Made by a program: the position numbers and the translations under genes
Shown here: one piece after another, positions 1-7,583 of the stretch
Layout of the letters: each line of letters opens with the position of its first letter
How positions within the stretch are numbered: position 1 is the stretch's first letter
DNA from: CAYYFX01 sp964471155
GTDB taxonomy: Bacteria > ARS69
DNA length: 14,905 nucleotides
NCBI GenBank assembly: GCA_964471155.1
Contig: CAYYFX010000098.1
Span: 1-14,905 of the forward strand
Reading direction: 5' to 3'
The notes under the pieces: generated by a model
Told to the model about the DNA's origin: nothing
What the model saw: only the letters and a program-made list of their open reading frames with translations
The model's database searches: none

Positions 1-159
1 CCCCGCCCCGCCGCCTTCGGTCCGGCTCCCCGGGCGGGGCGGCCGGGTCCGGGGCTCCCGGGCGGCGCGGCGCCGGCCCGGCCCGAGGTCGGGCGGAATG
101 ATCCGTGCCCCTGCGGCAGCGGGAAGAAGTACAAGAAGTGCCACGGCCAGGGTCCCTGA
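1..159 (+). CDS. secA: SecA C-terminal end (5' truncated by window edge), SEC-C zinc motif
   Basis: This is the 3' end of a gene that is open from the first base in frame 1 and stops at TGA 157-159. The 52 visible residues are a Pro/Gly/Ala/Arg-rich linker of about 30 residues followed by VGRNDPCPCGSGKKYKKCHG. That is the SEC-C motif, with zinc ligands Cys36, Cys38, Cys47 and His48 of the fragment. In SecA, the ATPase motor that drives preproteins through SecYEG, this tail follows a flexible linker and binds zinc and SecB or ribosomes. The linker-plus-motif arrangement at the extreme C-terminus is the usual SecA layout. Other SEC-C proteins exist (for example YchJ-like proteins), so the name rests on the tail alone. 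The motor domains lie outside the window. A terminator overlaps the stop codon, which separates this gene from topA. Confidence 0.82.
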   Translation, partial: PRPAAFGPAPRAGRPGPGLPGGAAPARPEVGRNDPCPCGSGKKYKKCHGQGP

Positions 160-174
160 CCCCGGCGGTTTTTT
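146..174 (+). terminator. Rho-independent terminator of the SecA-type gene
   Basis: An inner perfect stem GGGTC (150-154) / GACCC (158-162) closes a CCT loop. Past one A-C mismatch it extends by three more pairs (146-148 with 164-166). Two G and then six T (169-174) follow. The stop codon TGA (157-159) sits in the loop and the start of the right arm. A T-run is rare in this GC-rich sequence, which supports the call. Confidence 0.68.
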
Positions 175-203
175 CTCCCCCCAAGCGGTGAATCCGGCCG
201 GCC

Positions 204-227
204 GGTCGGGATCTCCTAAGATCGACC
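204..227. repeat. Inverted repeat upstream of topA
   Basis: GATCT (210-214) and AGATC (219-223) form a perfect 5-base stem around the loop CCTA. The outer arms GGTC (204-207) and GACC (224-227) add four pairs, with two unpaired G (208-209) on the left. No T-run follows on either side. It lies between the upstream terminator and the candidate topA promoter, so it could be an operator or a structured element. The function is unknown. Confidence 0.4.
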
Positions 228-276
228 AACCGGGTCGCCGATCTGCGGGCGAGTCCGCCGGGCACCCGGCCGAGGG

Positions 277-305
277 TTGCCGCTCCCGCGGGGCCCTGCT
301 AGGGT
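277..305 (+). promoter_or_regulatory. Candidate promoter for topA
   Basis: TTGCCG (277-282) is separated by 17 bases from TAGGGT (300-305), which fits the TAnnnT pattern. A TGn extension (TGC, 297-299) precedes the -10 element. It lies about 115 bases before the topA start, downstream of the terminator that ends the previous gene, where a promoter is expected. The match is only partial and rests on sequence alone. Confidence 0.35.
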
Positions 306-418
306 GCCGCGCTTCATCGGGCGGACCGAAGAAGACGGCAGAGAGACGTCACGGTCGTCCGCGGGGACGGCCGCGGCGGCGCGGCCCGCGGGACCGCGCC
401 GAGGAGGAACGGGACGGG

Positions 419-3334
419 ATGTCCAAGGCACTGGTGATCGTCGAGTCCCCCACGAAGGCGAAGACCCTCCGGGGCTTCCTGGGCTCCGGGTACGTGGTGG
501 AGTCCAGCGTGGGGCACATCCGGGACCTGCCCGCCCGGGCCTCCGAGATCCCCCCCGAGCTGAAGAAGACGCCCTGGGCCCGGATCGGCGTGAACGTCGA
601 CGAGGACTTCGAGCCCCTCTACATCGTCCAGCCCGAGAAGCGGAAGACCATCGCGCACCTGCGCAAGCTCGTGGGAACGGTGGACGAGGTGCTCCTGGCC
701 ACGGACGAGGACCGCGAGGGCGAGGCCATCAGCTGGCACCTGTTCGAGGTCCTCCGCCCGAAGGTGCCCGTGAAGCGCATGGTCTTCCACGAGATCACGC
801 GCTCCGCGATCCGGGACTCGCTGGAGCACACGCGGGAGATCGACCTCGACCTCGTCGCGGCCCAGGAGACCCGCCGCATCATCGACCGGCTGTACGGCTA
901 CGAGGTGTCGCCCATCCTGTGGCGGAAGGTGGCCCCGAAGCTCTCGGCCGGCCGCGTGCAGAGCGTGGCCGTCCGGCTGGTGGTGGAGCGCGAGGAGGCC
1001 CGGCGCCGCTTCCGGGTGGCGGAGTACTGGGACCTCACCGCCACGTTCCGCACGCAGGCGGGGAAGACGTTCCCGGCGCGCCTGGCCGCCGTGGACGGCC
1101 GCCGCCTCGCCGGCGGGAAGGACTTCGAACCCGACACCGGCAGGCTCGGGCGCGCGGACGTCGTGCACCTGGACGCGGACGCGTCGTCCGCGCTGCAGGC
1201 CGCCCTCGCGGAAGCGTCCTTCACGGTGACGTCGGTGGAGGAGAAGCCCTTCACGCGCTCGCCGTCGCCGCCGTTCAGCACGTCCACGCTGCAGCAGGAA
1301 GGGAACCGCAAGCTCCGCTTCGACGCGAAGCGCACGATGCGCGCCGCGCAGCAGCTGTACGAGAACGGCTTCATCACGTACATGCGCACGGACTCGGTCA
1401 CGCTGTCCACGGAAGCGCTGGAGATGGTGCGCCGCGAGATCCGCGGGAGCTACGGGGACGAGTTCCTCCCCGCCGAGCCGCGCGTGTACAAGAGCAAGGT
1501 GAAGAACGCGCAGGAGGCGCACGAGGCCATCCGCCCGGCGGGCGAGCGGATCGCCTCCCCGGATGACGTGCGCGCGCGGCTGGGCGACGACTGCGCCCGC
1601 GTCTACGAGCTCGTGTGGATGCGCACCCTGGCCAGCCAGATGAAGGACGCGCGGGGGCGGCGCCTCACGGTGCAGGTGCAGGGCGCGGCCTCGGACGGCC
1701 GCAAGGCGCTGTTCGCCGCGTCGGGCTCCGTGATCGACTTCGCCGGCTTCCTGCGCGCGTACGTGGAGGGGTCGGACGATCCCGACGCGGCGCTGGCCGA
1801 GCGCGACACCATCCTCCCGCCGGTGGCGGAGGGGGAGGGCGTGACCGCGGAGGACCTCGCCGCCGAGCAGCACTTCACGGCGCCGCCCGCGCGGCTCACC
1901 GAGGCCTCGCTCGTGAAGCTGCTGGAGGAGAGCGGCATCGGCCGTCCCAGCACCTACGCCACGATCCTGGACACCATCCTGCGGCGCGGCTACGTGTTCC
2001 GGAAGGGCACGGCGCTCGTGCCCACGTTCACGGCGTTCGCCGTCGTGCGGCTCCTGCGGGAGCACCTCGCGAATCTCGTGGACGTGGACTTCACCGCGCG
2101 CATGGAGGACCGGTTGGACGAGATCTCGCGCGGCGAGATGCAGTCCGTCCCGTACCTGCGCGAGTTCTACTGGGGGAACGGCTTCCCCGGGCTCCGGAAG
2201 ACGGTGGAGCGCAAGGCGGAGGAGATCGACCCGCGCGCGGCCTGCACGCTGGAGGTGGGCGAGGACGGGAACGGCGTGCCGGTCGTGATCCGGGTGGGCC
2301 GCTACGGGCCGTACCTGCAGCGCGGCGAGGACACCGCCGCCATCCCGGACGGCATGTGCCCGGACGAGCTGGACCTGGCGAAGGCGGAGGAGCTGTTCCG
2401 CCACGCCCGCCGCGCGGACGAGCCGCTCGGCGTCCACCCGGACAGCGGACTGCCCGTGTACGCGCGCAACGGCCGATTCGGGCCGTACGTCCAGCTCGGG
2501 GACAAGGACACGCTGCCGGAGAAGCAGAAGCCGAAGACGTCGTCCCTGCTGCCGTCCATGTCGCTGGAGACGCTGACGCTGCCGGAGGCGCTGTCGCTCC
2601 TGTCGCTGCCGCGTCTCGTGGGGCTGGACGACGCGGGCGTGGAGATCCGGGCGCACAACGGCCGCTACGGCCCGTACCTGCGCCGCGGCGACGACACGCG
2701 CAGCCTCGGCCTCGACGACGACGTGCTCACGGTCTCGCGCGAGCGCGCCCTGGAGATCCTGGCGCAGGAGAAGCGCGGACGTTCCTTCCAGCGCTCGGCC
2801 GCGCCGCTGCGCACCTTCGCCGCCGTGAAGGCGCTCGAGGGTCGTGACATCCGCGTGCTGGACGGACGCTACGGCCCGTACGTGTCCGACGGCACGGTCA
2901 ACGCCTCCCTCGCGCGCGGCGCGGATCCGAACACGCTCACCGAGGCGGACGCCGTGGCGCTGATCCAGGCGCGCCTCGAGGCGGGCGCCGGCCGCCGCGG
3001 ACGGGGCAAGGCCGAGGGCAAGGCCGGGGCGAAGGGGAAGAGGAAGGCCAAGGCGAAGGCGGGCGCCGAGGGCGACGCGAAGGCGACGACCGCCGCCGGG
3101 GCGAAGTCCAAGGCGAAGGCCAAGTCCAAGGCCAAGTCCAAGGCGAAGGCCAAGTCCAGGTCGAAGTCCAAGGCGAAGTCCCGGACCCGCGCCAAGGCCG
3201 AGGGGAAGGGCGAGCGACGGTCCGCCGCCGGCGGGACGCGCACGTCCCCGGGCGCCGCCGGTTCGCGCCCCGCCGCCACGCCGGAGCAGGCCCGCGCCGG
3301 GATGCGCCCGGGTCCGGGTCCGGAGCGCCCGTAG
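419..3334 (+). CDS. topA: DNA topoisomerase I (type IA), zinc-less, with basic C-terminal tail
   Basis: TopA relaxes negative supercoils by transient single-strand cleavage. The 971-residue product starts MSKALVIVESPTKAKTL, with the Toprim glutamate at residue 9. The acidic Toprim triad DEDRE is at residues 96-100. The catalytic tyrosine is Tyr321 in GFITYMRTDS, matching Tyr319 of E. coli. The C-terminal half has four topoisomerase C-terminal repeats with GR(Y/F)GPY cores near residues 627, 685, 748 and 816. There are no Cys4 zinc fingers. Residues about 855-971 are a disordered Lys/Arg/Ala/Ser-rich tail, which makes the protein about 100 residues longer than E. coli TopA. The start is ATG 419, with AGGAGG at 402-407. 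The frame stays open upstream to 98, but that stretch is non-homologous and crosses the previous gene's terminator. The tail resembles the lysine repeats of actinobacterial TopA and probably binds DNA (inference). Confidence 0.97.
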   Translation: MSKALVIVESPTKAKTLRGFLGSGYVVESSVGHIRDLPARASEIPPELKKTPWARIGVNVDEDFEPLYIVQPEKRKTIAHLRKLVGTVDEVLLATDEDREGEAISWHLFEVLRPKVPVKRMVFHEITRSAIRDSLEHTREIDLDLVAAQETRRIIDRLYGYEVSPILWRKVAPKLSAGRVQSVAVRLVVEREEARRRFRVAEYWDLTATFRTQAGKTFPARLAAVDGRRLAGGKDFEPDTGRLGRADVVHLDADASSALQAALAEASFTVTSVEEKPFTRSPSPPFSTSTLQQEGNRKLRFDAKRTMRAAQQLYENGFITYMRTDSVTLSTEALEMVRREIRGSYGDEFLPAEPRVYKSKVKNAQEAHEAIRPAGERIASPDDVRARLGDDCARVYELVWMRTLASQMKDARGRRLTVQVQGAASDGRKALFAASGSVIDFAGFLRAYVEGSDDPDAALAERDTILPPVAEGEGVTAEDLAAEQHFTAPPARLTEASLVKLLEESGIGRPSTYATILDTILRRGYVFRKGTALVPTFTAFAVVRLLREHLANLVDVDFTARMEDRLDEISRGEMQSVPYLREFYWGNGFPGLRKTVERKAEEIDPRAACTLEVGEDGNGVPVVIRVGRYGPYLQRGEDTAAIPDGMCPDELDLAKAEELFRHARRADEPLGVHPDSGLPVYARNGRFGPYVQLGDKDTLPEKQKPKTSSLLPSMSLETLTLPEALSLLSLPRLVGLDDAGVEIRAHNGRYGPYLRRGDDTRSLGLDDDVLTVSRERALEILAQEKRGRSFQRSAAPLRTFAAVKALEGRDIRVLDGRYGPYVSDGTVNASLARGADPNTLTEADAVALIQARLEAGAGRRGRGKAEGKAGAKGKRKAKAKAGAEGDAKATTAAGAKSKAKAKSKAKSKAKAKSRSKSKAKSRTRAKAEGKGERRSAAGGTRTSPGAAGSRPAATPEQARAGMRPGPGPERP
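3104..3190 (+). repeat. Lys-(Ala/Ser) coding repeat in the TopA tail
   Basis: In-frame degenerate tandem repeat encoding alternating Lys/Arg and Ala/Ser/Thr at residues 896-924. An 18-base unit, AAGTCCAAGGCGAAGGCC, occurs exactly at 3104-3121 and again at 3134-3151, with partial copies between and after. Such a tract is prone to slippage, so tail length may differ between strains (inference). Confidence 0.85.
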
Positions 3335-3368
3335 CCGAACTCGCCGGGAGCGGCGTCATCCCGTATGC

Positions 3369-3387
3369 TCTCCCGTCTTCCGGGAGA
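3369..3387 (+). promoter_or_regulatory. Hairpin covering the trmFO ribosome binding site
   Basis: TCTCCCG (3369-3375) and CGGGAGA (3381-3387) form a perfect 7-pair stem around the loop TCTTC. The right arm contains the only Shine-Dalgarno-like sequence, GGGAG (3382-3386), and the first base of the annotated ATG. Folding would hide the ribosome binding site. No T-run follows, so it is not an ordinary terminator. A regulatory role is inferred. Confidence 0.45.
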
Positions 3388-4754
3388 TGCGCGTGGAACC
3401 TCGCGTCACCGTCATCGGCGGCGGTCTCGCCGGCTCCGAGGCCGCCCTCCAGCTCGCCGCGCGCGGCGTTTCCGTCGACCTGTGCGAGATGCGTCCCGTC
3501 GTGCCCACGGCCGCGCACCGCACGGACCGGCTGGCCGAGATCGTCTGCTCGAACTCCTTCAAGTCCACCTCGCCCGCGCACGCCTCCGGCCTCCTGAAGG
3601 AGGAGATGGGCCGGCTGGGTTGCCGGCTGCTGCGCGTGGCCGACCGCTGCCGGGTGGAGGCGGGCACGGCGCTCGCCATCGACCGCGACGCCTTCGCCGA
3701 GGGCGTGACCGCCGCCGTGGCGGCGGAGCCCCGCATCCGCGTGCGGCGCGGGGAGGTCACCCGCATCCCGGACGGTCCCGTGATCGTGGCCACGGGGCCG
3801 CTGACCTCCGAGGCCCTGGTCACGGAGCTGCTCGCGTTCCTCGGCGTGGAACGGCTGCACTTCTACGACGCCACGGCGCCCATCGTCGCCGCGGAGTCGG
3901 TGGATCGCACGATCGCGTTCGCCGCCAACCGCCGCGACGCCGGCACCGGCCACTACCTCAACTGCCCGATGTCCGAGGCGGAGTACCACGCGTTCGTGGA
4001 CGCCGTGCTGGCCGCCGAGCAGTACCCGCTGCACGCCTTCGAGGAGACGTCGTTCTTCGAGGCGTGCATGCCGGTCGACGACCTCGCGCGCCGCGGGCGG
4101 CTCACGCTGGCCTTCGGCCCGATGCGCCCGGTGGGGCTGATCGACCCGCGCACGGGACGGCGCCCGTTCGCCGTCGTGCAGCTGCGCCCCGAGAACCGGG
4201 ACGCCACCGCGTACAACCTCGTGGGCTTCCAGAACCGCATGCGGCACGGCGACCAGACGCGCGTGCTGCGCATGATCCCCGGGCTGGCGGAGGCCGAGTT
4301 CTACCGGCTGGGCCGCGTGCACCGGAACACGTACCTGGACGCGCCGCGCGTGCTCGACGCGCACCTCGCCGTGCGACACGACCCGCGCGTGTCGCTCGCG
4401 GGGCAGATCACCGGCCTCGAGGGGTACGTGGAGTCGATGGCCACCGGGATGCTCGCGGGGATCTTCACCGCGAGCCGGCTCGCCGGCCCGGTCCCGTCCA
4501 TCCCGCCCGCGGACACCGCACTCGGCGCGCTGCTCCGCTTCGTGAGCGCGTACGAGGGGAAGGACTACCGGCCCACGAACGTGAACTTCGGGCTGTTCCC
4601 GCCGCTGGCGGACCGGCGCGTGAAGGGCCGCGACCGGAACGCGCGCATGGCCGATCGCGCGCGCGCGTCGTTCACGGAGTGGCTGTCCGCGTCCGGTCCC
4701 GGGGACGAGGGCGCCCCGGCGGCGCCGGCCACCGCGGAGGAGCGGCGCGCATGA
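3387..4754 (+). CDS. trmFO: Methylenetetrahydrofolate--tRNA-(uracil-5-)-methyltransferase TrmFO
   Basis: TrmFO is a folate- and FAD-dependent enzyme that makes ribothymidine at U54 in the T-loop of tRNA. The 455-residue product opens with a Rossmann FAD-binding motif VTVIGGGLAGSEAA (residues 7-20). It then has the family signature EIVCSNSFKS with Cys54, and FFEACMPVDDLARRG with Cys227. These match the two functional cysteines known in the B. subtilis enzyme (Cys53 and Cys226). The C-terminal part keeps GQITGLEGYVESMATG and the NVNFGLFPPL segment typical of TrmFO. The start is uncertain. ATG 3387 directly touches GGGAG (3382-3386), whereas GTG 3393, two codons in, lies six bases after it and may be the real start, giving MEPRVTVIGGG. 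The gene sits 52 bases after topA, and its stop overlaps the xerC start in ATGA (4751-4754). Confidence 0.96.
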   Translation: MRVEPRVTVIGGGLAGSEAALQLAARGVSVDLCEMRPVVPTAAHRTDRLAEIVCSNSFKSTSPAHASGLLKEEMGRLGCRLLRVADRCRVEAGTALAIDRDAFAEGVTAAVAAEPRIRVRRGEVTRIPDGPVIVATGPLTSEALVTELLAFLGVERLHFYDATAPIVAAESVDRTIAFAANRRDAGTGHYLNCPMSEAEYHAFVDAVLAAEQYPLHAFEETSFFEACMPVDDLARRGRLTLAFGPMRPVGLIDPRTGRRPFAVVQLRPENRDATAYNLVGFQNRMRHGDQTRVLRMIPGLAEAEFYRLGRVHRNTYLDAPRVLDAHLAVRHDPRVSLAGQITGLEGYVESMATGMLAGIFTASRLAGPVPSIPPADTALGALLRFVSAYEGKDYRPTNVNFGLFPPLADRRVKGRDRNARMADRARASFTEWLSASGPGDEGAPAAPATAEERRA

Positions 4755-5683
4755 CCGACACGCCGCGCGACCCGCTCGACCGGTTCGCCGCCCACCTGGA
4801 GTTCGACCGCGGGCTGTCCCGGGGAACCGTGGCGCTGTACCGCCGGGACGCCGCGCGCTTTCTGGAGTTCGTCGCCGGCGGCGGCCGCGGCGGCGGGGCC
4901 GACGCGGCGACCCTCCCGCGCCGCCCCGGCCGCGATCTCGTCGCCGCGCACCTCGCGCGGCTGCGCGAGGCCGGCGCCGGGCAGCGCACCCTCGCGCGGG
5001 TGGCGTCCGCGCTGCGCCGGTTCCTCCGCTGGGCCCGGGAGGAGGGCCTCGTGGACGCGGAGCCGGACGTGCGCGTGCGCGAGAAGACCCGGGCGCGCCG
5101 CCTGCCCCGCGCCATCCCGGCGGATCGGCTGGCCGCGGCGCTGGACGCCTTGCCCGACGCCCCCGACGCCGCGCGCGATCGTGCGCTCCTGGAGCTCCTG
5201 TACGGCTCCGGCCTGCGCGTGGCCGAGGCGCAGGCGCTCGACGTCGCGGACCTGGACCCGTACTCCCGGACGGTGCGCGTGCACGGCAAGGGCGGGAAGG
5301 AGCGGATCGTCCCGCTGACCGGCGCCGCGCTCGCGCTCCTCGAGTCCCTGCTCGCCGCGCGCGGCCTCGCGCCGGGCCCGGGACCCGGCGGCCGCCGGGC
5401 GGTGTTCGTGAACGCGCGGGGCGCCCGCCTCTCCGTGCGCACGATGCACCGGATCGCCCGCCGGCACCTCCCGCCGTCCGGCGAGCGCGGCGGCGCGTCG
5501 CCGCACGCGCTGCGGCACAGCTTCGCCACGCACCTCCTGGACGCCGGCGCGGACCTGCGCGCGGTGCAGGAGCTGCTGGGACACGCACGGCTCTCCACGA
5601 CCGCCGTGTACACGCACGTCACGCGCGCGCGGCTGCGCGAGGCCTACGACCTCGCCCATCCGCGCGCCGAGGAGAAGGAATGA
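4751..5683 (+). CDS. xerC: Tyrosine recombinase XerC (XerC/XerD family)
   Basis: This site-specific recombinase resolves chromosome dimers at the dif site, normally with a XerD partner and FtsK. The product has 310 residues, close to the family norm of about 300. An N-terminal SAM-like core-binding domain (about 5-105) is followed by the catalytic domain (about 115-300). The complete catalytic set is visible: Arg156 in GSGLRVAEA, Lys180 in GKGGKERIVPL, His252 and Arg255 in PHALRHSFATHLL, His278 in LGHARLSTT, and the nucleophile Tyr287 in AVYTHV. A Gly-rich insert (residues 43-50) in the N-terminal domain is probably a loop. The start ATG 4751 overlaps the trmFO stop and follows GGAGGAG (4736-4742). 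The trmFO-xerC-hslV order favours XerC over XerD or an integrase. No att-like repeats flank it. Confidence 0.94.
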   Translation: MTDTPRDPLDRFAAHLEFDRGLSRGTVALYRRDAARFLEFVAGGGRGGGADAATLPRRPGRDLVAAHLARLREAGAGQRTLARVASALRRFLRWAREEGLVDAEPDVRVREKTRARRLPRAIPADRLAAALDALPDAPDAARDRALLELLYGSGLRVAEAQALDVADLDPYSRTVRVHGKGGKERIVPLTGAALALLESLLAARGLAPGPGPGGRRAVFVNARGARLSVRTMHRIARRHLPPSGERGGASPHALRHSFATHLLDAGADLRAVQELLGHARLSTTAVYTHVTRARLREAYDLAHPRAEEKE

Positions 5684-6213
5684 GGAGCTTCCACGCCACC
5701 ACGATCCTCGGCGTCCGCAGCGGCGGGCGCTACGCCCTCGGCGGCGACGGCCAGGTCACGCTGGGCGACACCGTCGTGAAGCGCACGGCGGTCAAGATCC
5801 GCCGGCTGGAGCCGCACGGCATCCTGTGCGGCTTCGCCGGATCGGCCGCCGACGCCTTCGCGCTGTTCGACCGCTTCGAGAAGCGGCTGTCCGAGTTCAA
5901 GGGCCGCACGTCGCGGGCCGCCGTGGAGCTGGCCCGGGACTGGCGCACGGACCGGGTGCTGCGCCGGCTGGAAGCCATGCTGGCCGTCATGGACAAGGAC
6001 GTCTCGCTCGTCGTCTCCGGCACCGGCGAGGTGCTGGAGCCGGACGACGGGATCCTCGCGCTCGGCTCGGGCGGCGGCTACGCGCGCGCCGCGGCCAAGG
6101 CGCTCGTGATCGCGGGCTGGGACGACCCGCCGCGCATCGTGCGCGAGGCGCTGGGGATCGCCGCGGAGATCTGCATCTACACGAACGACCGGATCGAGGT
6201 GCTGGAGTCGTGA
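5680..6213 (+). CDS. hslV: ATP-dependent protease peptidase subunit HslV (ClpQ)
   Basis: HslV forms the double-hexamer proteolytic core of the HslUV protease, a bacterial relative of the proteasome 20S beta subunits. The 177-residue protein begins MRSFHATTILGVRSGG. Residues 1-6 would be removed to expose the N-terminal nucleophile Thr7, as in the HATT-type HslV family. GGDGQVTLGDTVVK and the long family-specific block VVSGTGEVLEPDDGILALG are conserved, as is AAEICIYTNDRIEVLE at the C-terminus. The length matches other HslV proteins (174-181 residues). ATG 5680 overlaps the xerC TGA in ATGA and follows GGAG (5671-5674). The next gene, hslU, starts inside its stop codon, as expected for subunits made in fixed proportion. 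Confidence 0.97.
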   Translation: MRSFHATTILGVRSGGRYALGGDGQVTLGDTVVKRTAVKIRRLEPHGILCGFAGSAADAFALFDRFEKRLSEFKGRTSRAAVELARDWRTDRVLRRLEAMLAVMDKDVSLVVSGTGEVLEPDDGILALGSGGGYARAAAKALVIAGWDDPPRIVREALGIAAEICIYTNDRIEVLES

Positions 6214-7583
6214 CGGCGCCGCGGAACCTGCCGACGGGGGACCTCACGCCGCACCGGATCGTGCAGGAGCTGGACCGCTGGGTCGTGGGCCAGGCGGACG
6301 CGAAGCGGGCGGTGGCGGTGGCGCTGCGCAACCGCTGGCGGCGGCGCCGCGTGGAGGGCCCGCTGGAGCACGAGATCCGCCCGTCGAACATCATCCTCGT
6401 GGGGCCGACCGGCGTGGGCAAGACGGAGATCGCCCGGGCGTTGGCGGAGCTGATGTTCNNNNNNNNNNTGAAGGTGGAAGCGTCCAAGTTCACCGAGGTC
6501 GGCTACGTGGGGCGCGACGTGGATTCGATGATCCGCGATCTCATGGAGACGTCGATGGACCTCGTGAAGGCGGAGTTCCGCGACCGGCACCGCGGCACCG
6601 CCGCGCGCCGCGCGCAGGAGCGGCTGCTGGACCTGCTGTTCCCGATGCCGCCGGAGCGCGCCGCCACGCACGTCCCGACGGACGCCGAGCGCGAGGAGGC
6701 CCGCCGCCGGGAGGAGAGCCGCGACAAGCTGCGCGTGCGGCTCGCCGCGGGGGACCTGGACGACCGCGAGGTGGAGGTCGACGTGGCGCCGCGCCGCACC
6801 GGGACGATCGACGTGTTCGGCGGCCAGGGGCTGGAGCAGATGGGGCTGGACCTCAAGGACCTGCTCGGCCAGGGACGCAAGGTGCGCCGGCGCGTGAAGG
6901 TGAAGGAGGCGCGCCGGATCCTCGAGGAGGAGGAACTGGAGCACCTGCTGGACGACGAGGCGGTGCGGCAGGAGGCGCGCGATCGCGCGGAGTCCTCCGG
7001 CATCGTGTTCATCGACGAGATCGACAAGATCGTGGCGTCGGGCGCGAAGCAGGGACCGGACGTGTCGCGCGAGGGCGTGCAGCGCGACCTGCTGCCCATC
7101 GTGGAGGGCGCCACCGTGACGACGAAGCACGGCCCCGTGCGCACGGAGCACGTGCTGTTCCTCGCGGCCGGCGCGTTCCACGGGACGACCCCGGCGGACC
7201 TCATCCCGGAGCTGCAGGGGCGGTTCCCCATCCGCGTGGAGCTGTCGCCGCTCACGGCGGCGGACTTCGTGCGCATCCTGACCGAGCCGGAGAACGCGCT
7301 CCCGAAGCAGTACGCGGCCATGTTCGACGCGGAGGGCTACCGGCTCGAGTTCACCGACGGCGCGCTGGCGGAGATCGCCGCGGTGGCCGGCCGCGCGAAC
7401 GATACGGCGGAGGACATCGGCGCGCGCCGGTTGCAGACCGTCCTGGCCGCGCTGCTGGAGCCGTGGCTGTTCGACGTTCCGGACGCGTGCGACACGAAGG
7501 TGCTGCGCGTGGACGAGGCGCTCGTGCGGCAGCGCATGGAGCGCGTGCTCGCGGATCCCGACCTGCGGAAGTACATCCTGTGA
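6210..7583 (+). CDS. hslU: ATP-dependent protease ATPase subunit HslU (ClpY), with an assembly gap
   Basis: HslU is the AAA+ unfoldase that feeds substrates into HslV. The predicted 457-residue protein starts at GTG 6210 inside the hslV stop (GTGA) and reads MTAPRNLPTGDLTPHRIVQELD, the normal N-terminus of the family. The Walker A motif GPTGVGKT is at residues 65-72 and Walker B IVFIDEIDK is near 265-273. The segment SGAKQGPDVSREGVQRDLLP follows, then ELQGRFPIRVEL and the sensor-2 region with GARRLQTVL. The C-terminal KYIL inserts into HslV pockets in known HslUV structures. The I-domain spans roughly residues 110-245. Ten N (6459-6468) hide residues 84-87 but keep the frame, and the spacing between Walker A and KVEASKFTEVGYVG is that of E. 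coli HslU. Nothing suggests a true frameshift. Confidence 0.95.
   Translation: MTAPRNLPTGDLTPHRIVQELDRWVVGQADAKRAVAVALRNRWRRRRVEGPLEHEIRPSNIILVGPTGVGKTEIARALAELMFXXXXKVEASKFTEVGYVGRDVDSMIRDLMETSMDLVKAEFRDRHRGTAARRAQERLLDLLFPMPPERAATHVPTDAEREEARRREESRDKLRVRLAAGDLDDREVEVDVAPRRTGTIDVFGGQGLEQMGLDLKDLLGQGRKVRRRVKVKEARRILEEEELEHLLDDEAVRQEARDRAESSGIVFIDEIDKIVASGAKQGPDVSREGVQRDLLPIVEGATVTTKHGPVRTEHVLFLAAGAFHGTTPADLIPELQGRFPIRVELSPLTAADFVRILTEPENALPKQYAAMFDAEGYRLEFTDGALAEIAAVAGRANDTAEDIGARRLQTVLAALLEPWLFDVPDACDTKVLRVDEALVRQRMERVLADPDLRKYIL
6459..6468. other. Assembly gap (10 N)
   Basis: Ten undetermined bases lie inside hslU just after Walker A. The codons either side are in the same frame. The residues immediately before the gap (LMF) do not match the usual L-A-(N/G) of the family, so the contig edge may contain errors. 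Confidence 0.99.

Noticed and set aside
98..418. In-frame upstream extension of topA starting at ATG 98
   Set aside because: It is out of frame with the SEC-C gene that occupies 1-159, crosses a terminator, and has no family similarity. AGGAGG and MSKALVIVESPTKAKT fix the start at 419.
314..2656. Long minus-strand frame opposite topA, and similar long antisense frames elsewhere (2937-5588, 10702-13233, 12138-14813)
   Set aside because: They are shadows caused by scarce stop codons at high GC. The opposite strand in each case encodes a conserved protein, and the antisense translations are low-complexity Arg/Ala/Pro.
3364..3369. TATGCT as a -10 box for trmFO
   Set aside because: No -35 element lies at 16-18 bases upstream, and the transcript would start only about ten bases before the gene, inside the hairpin.
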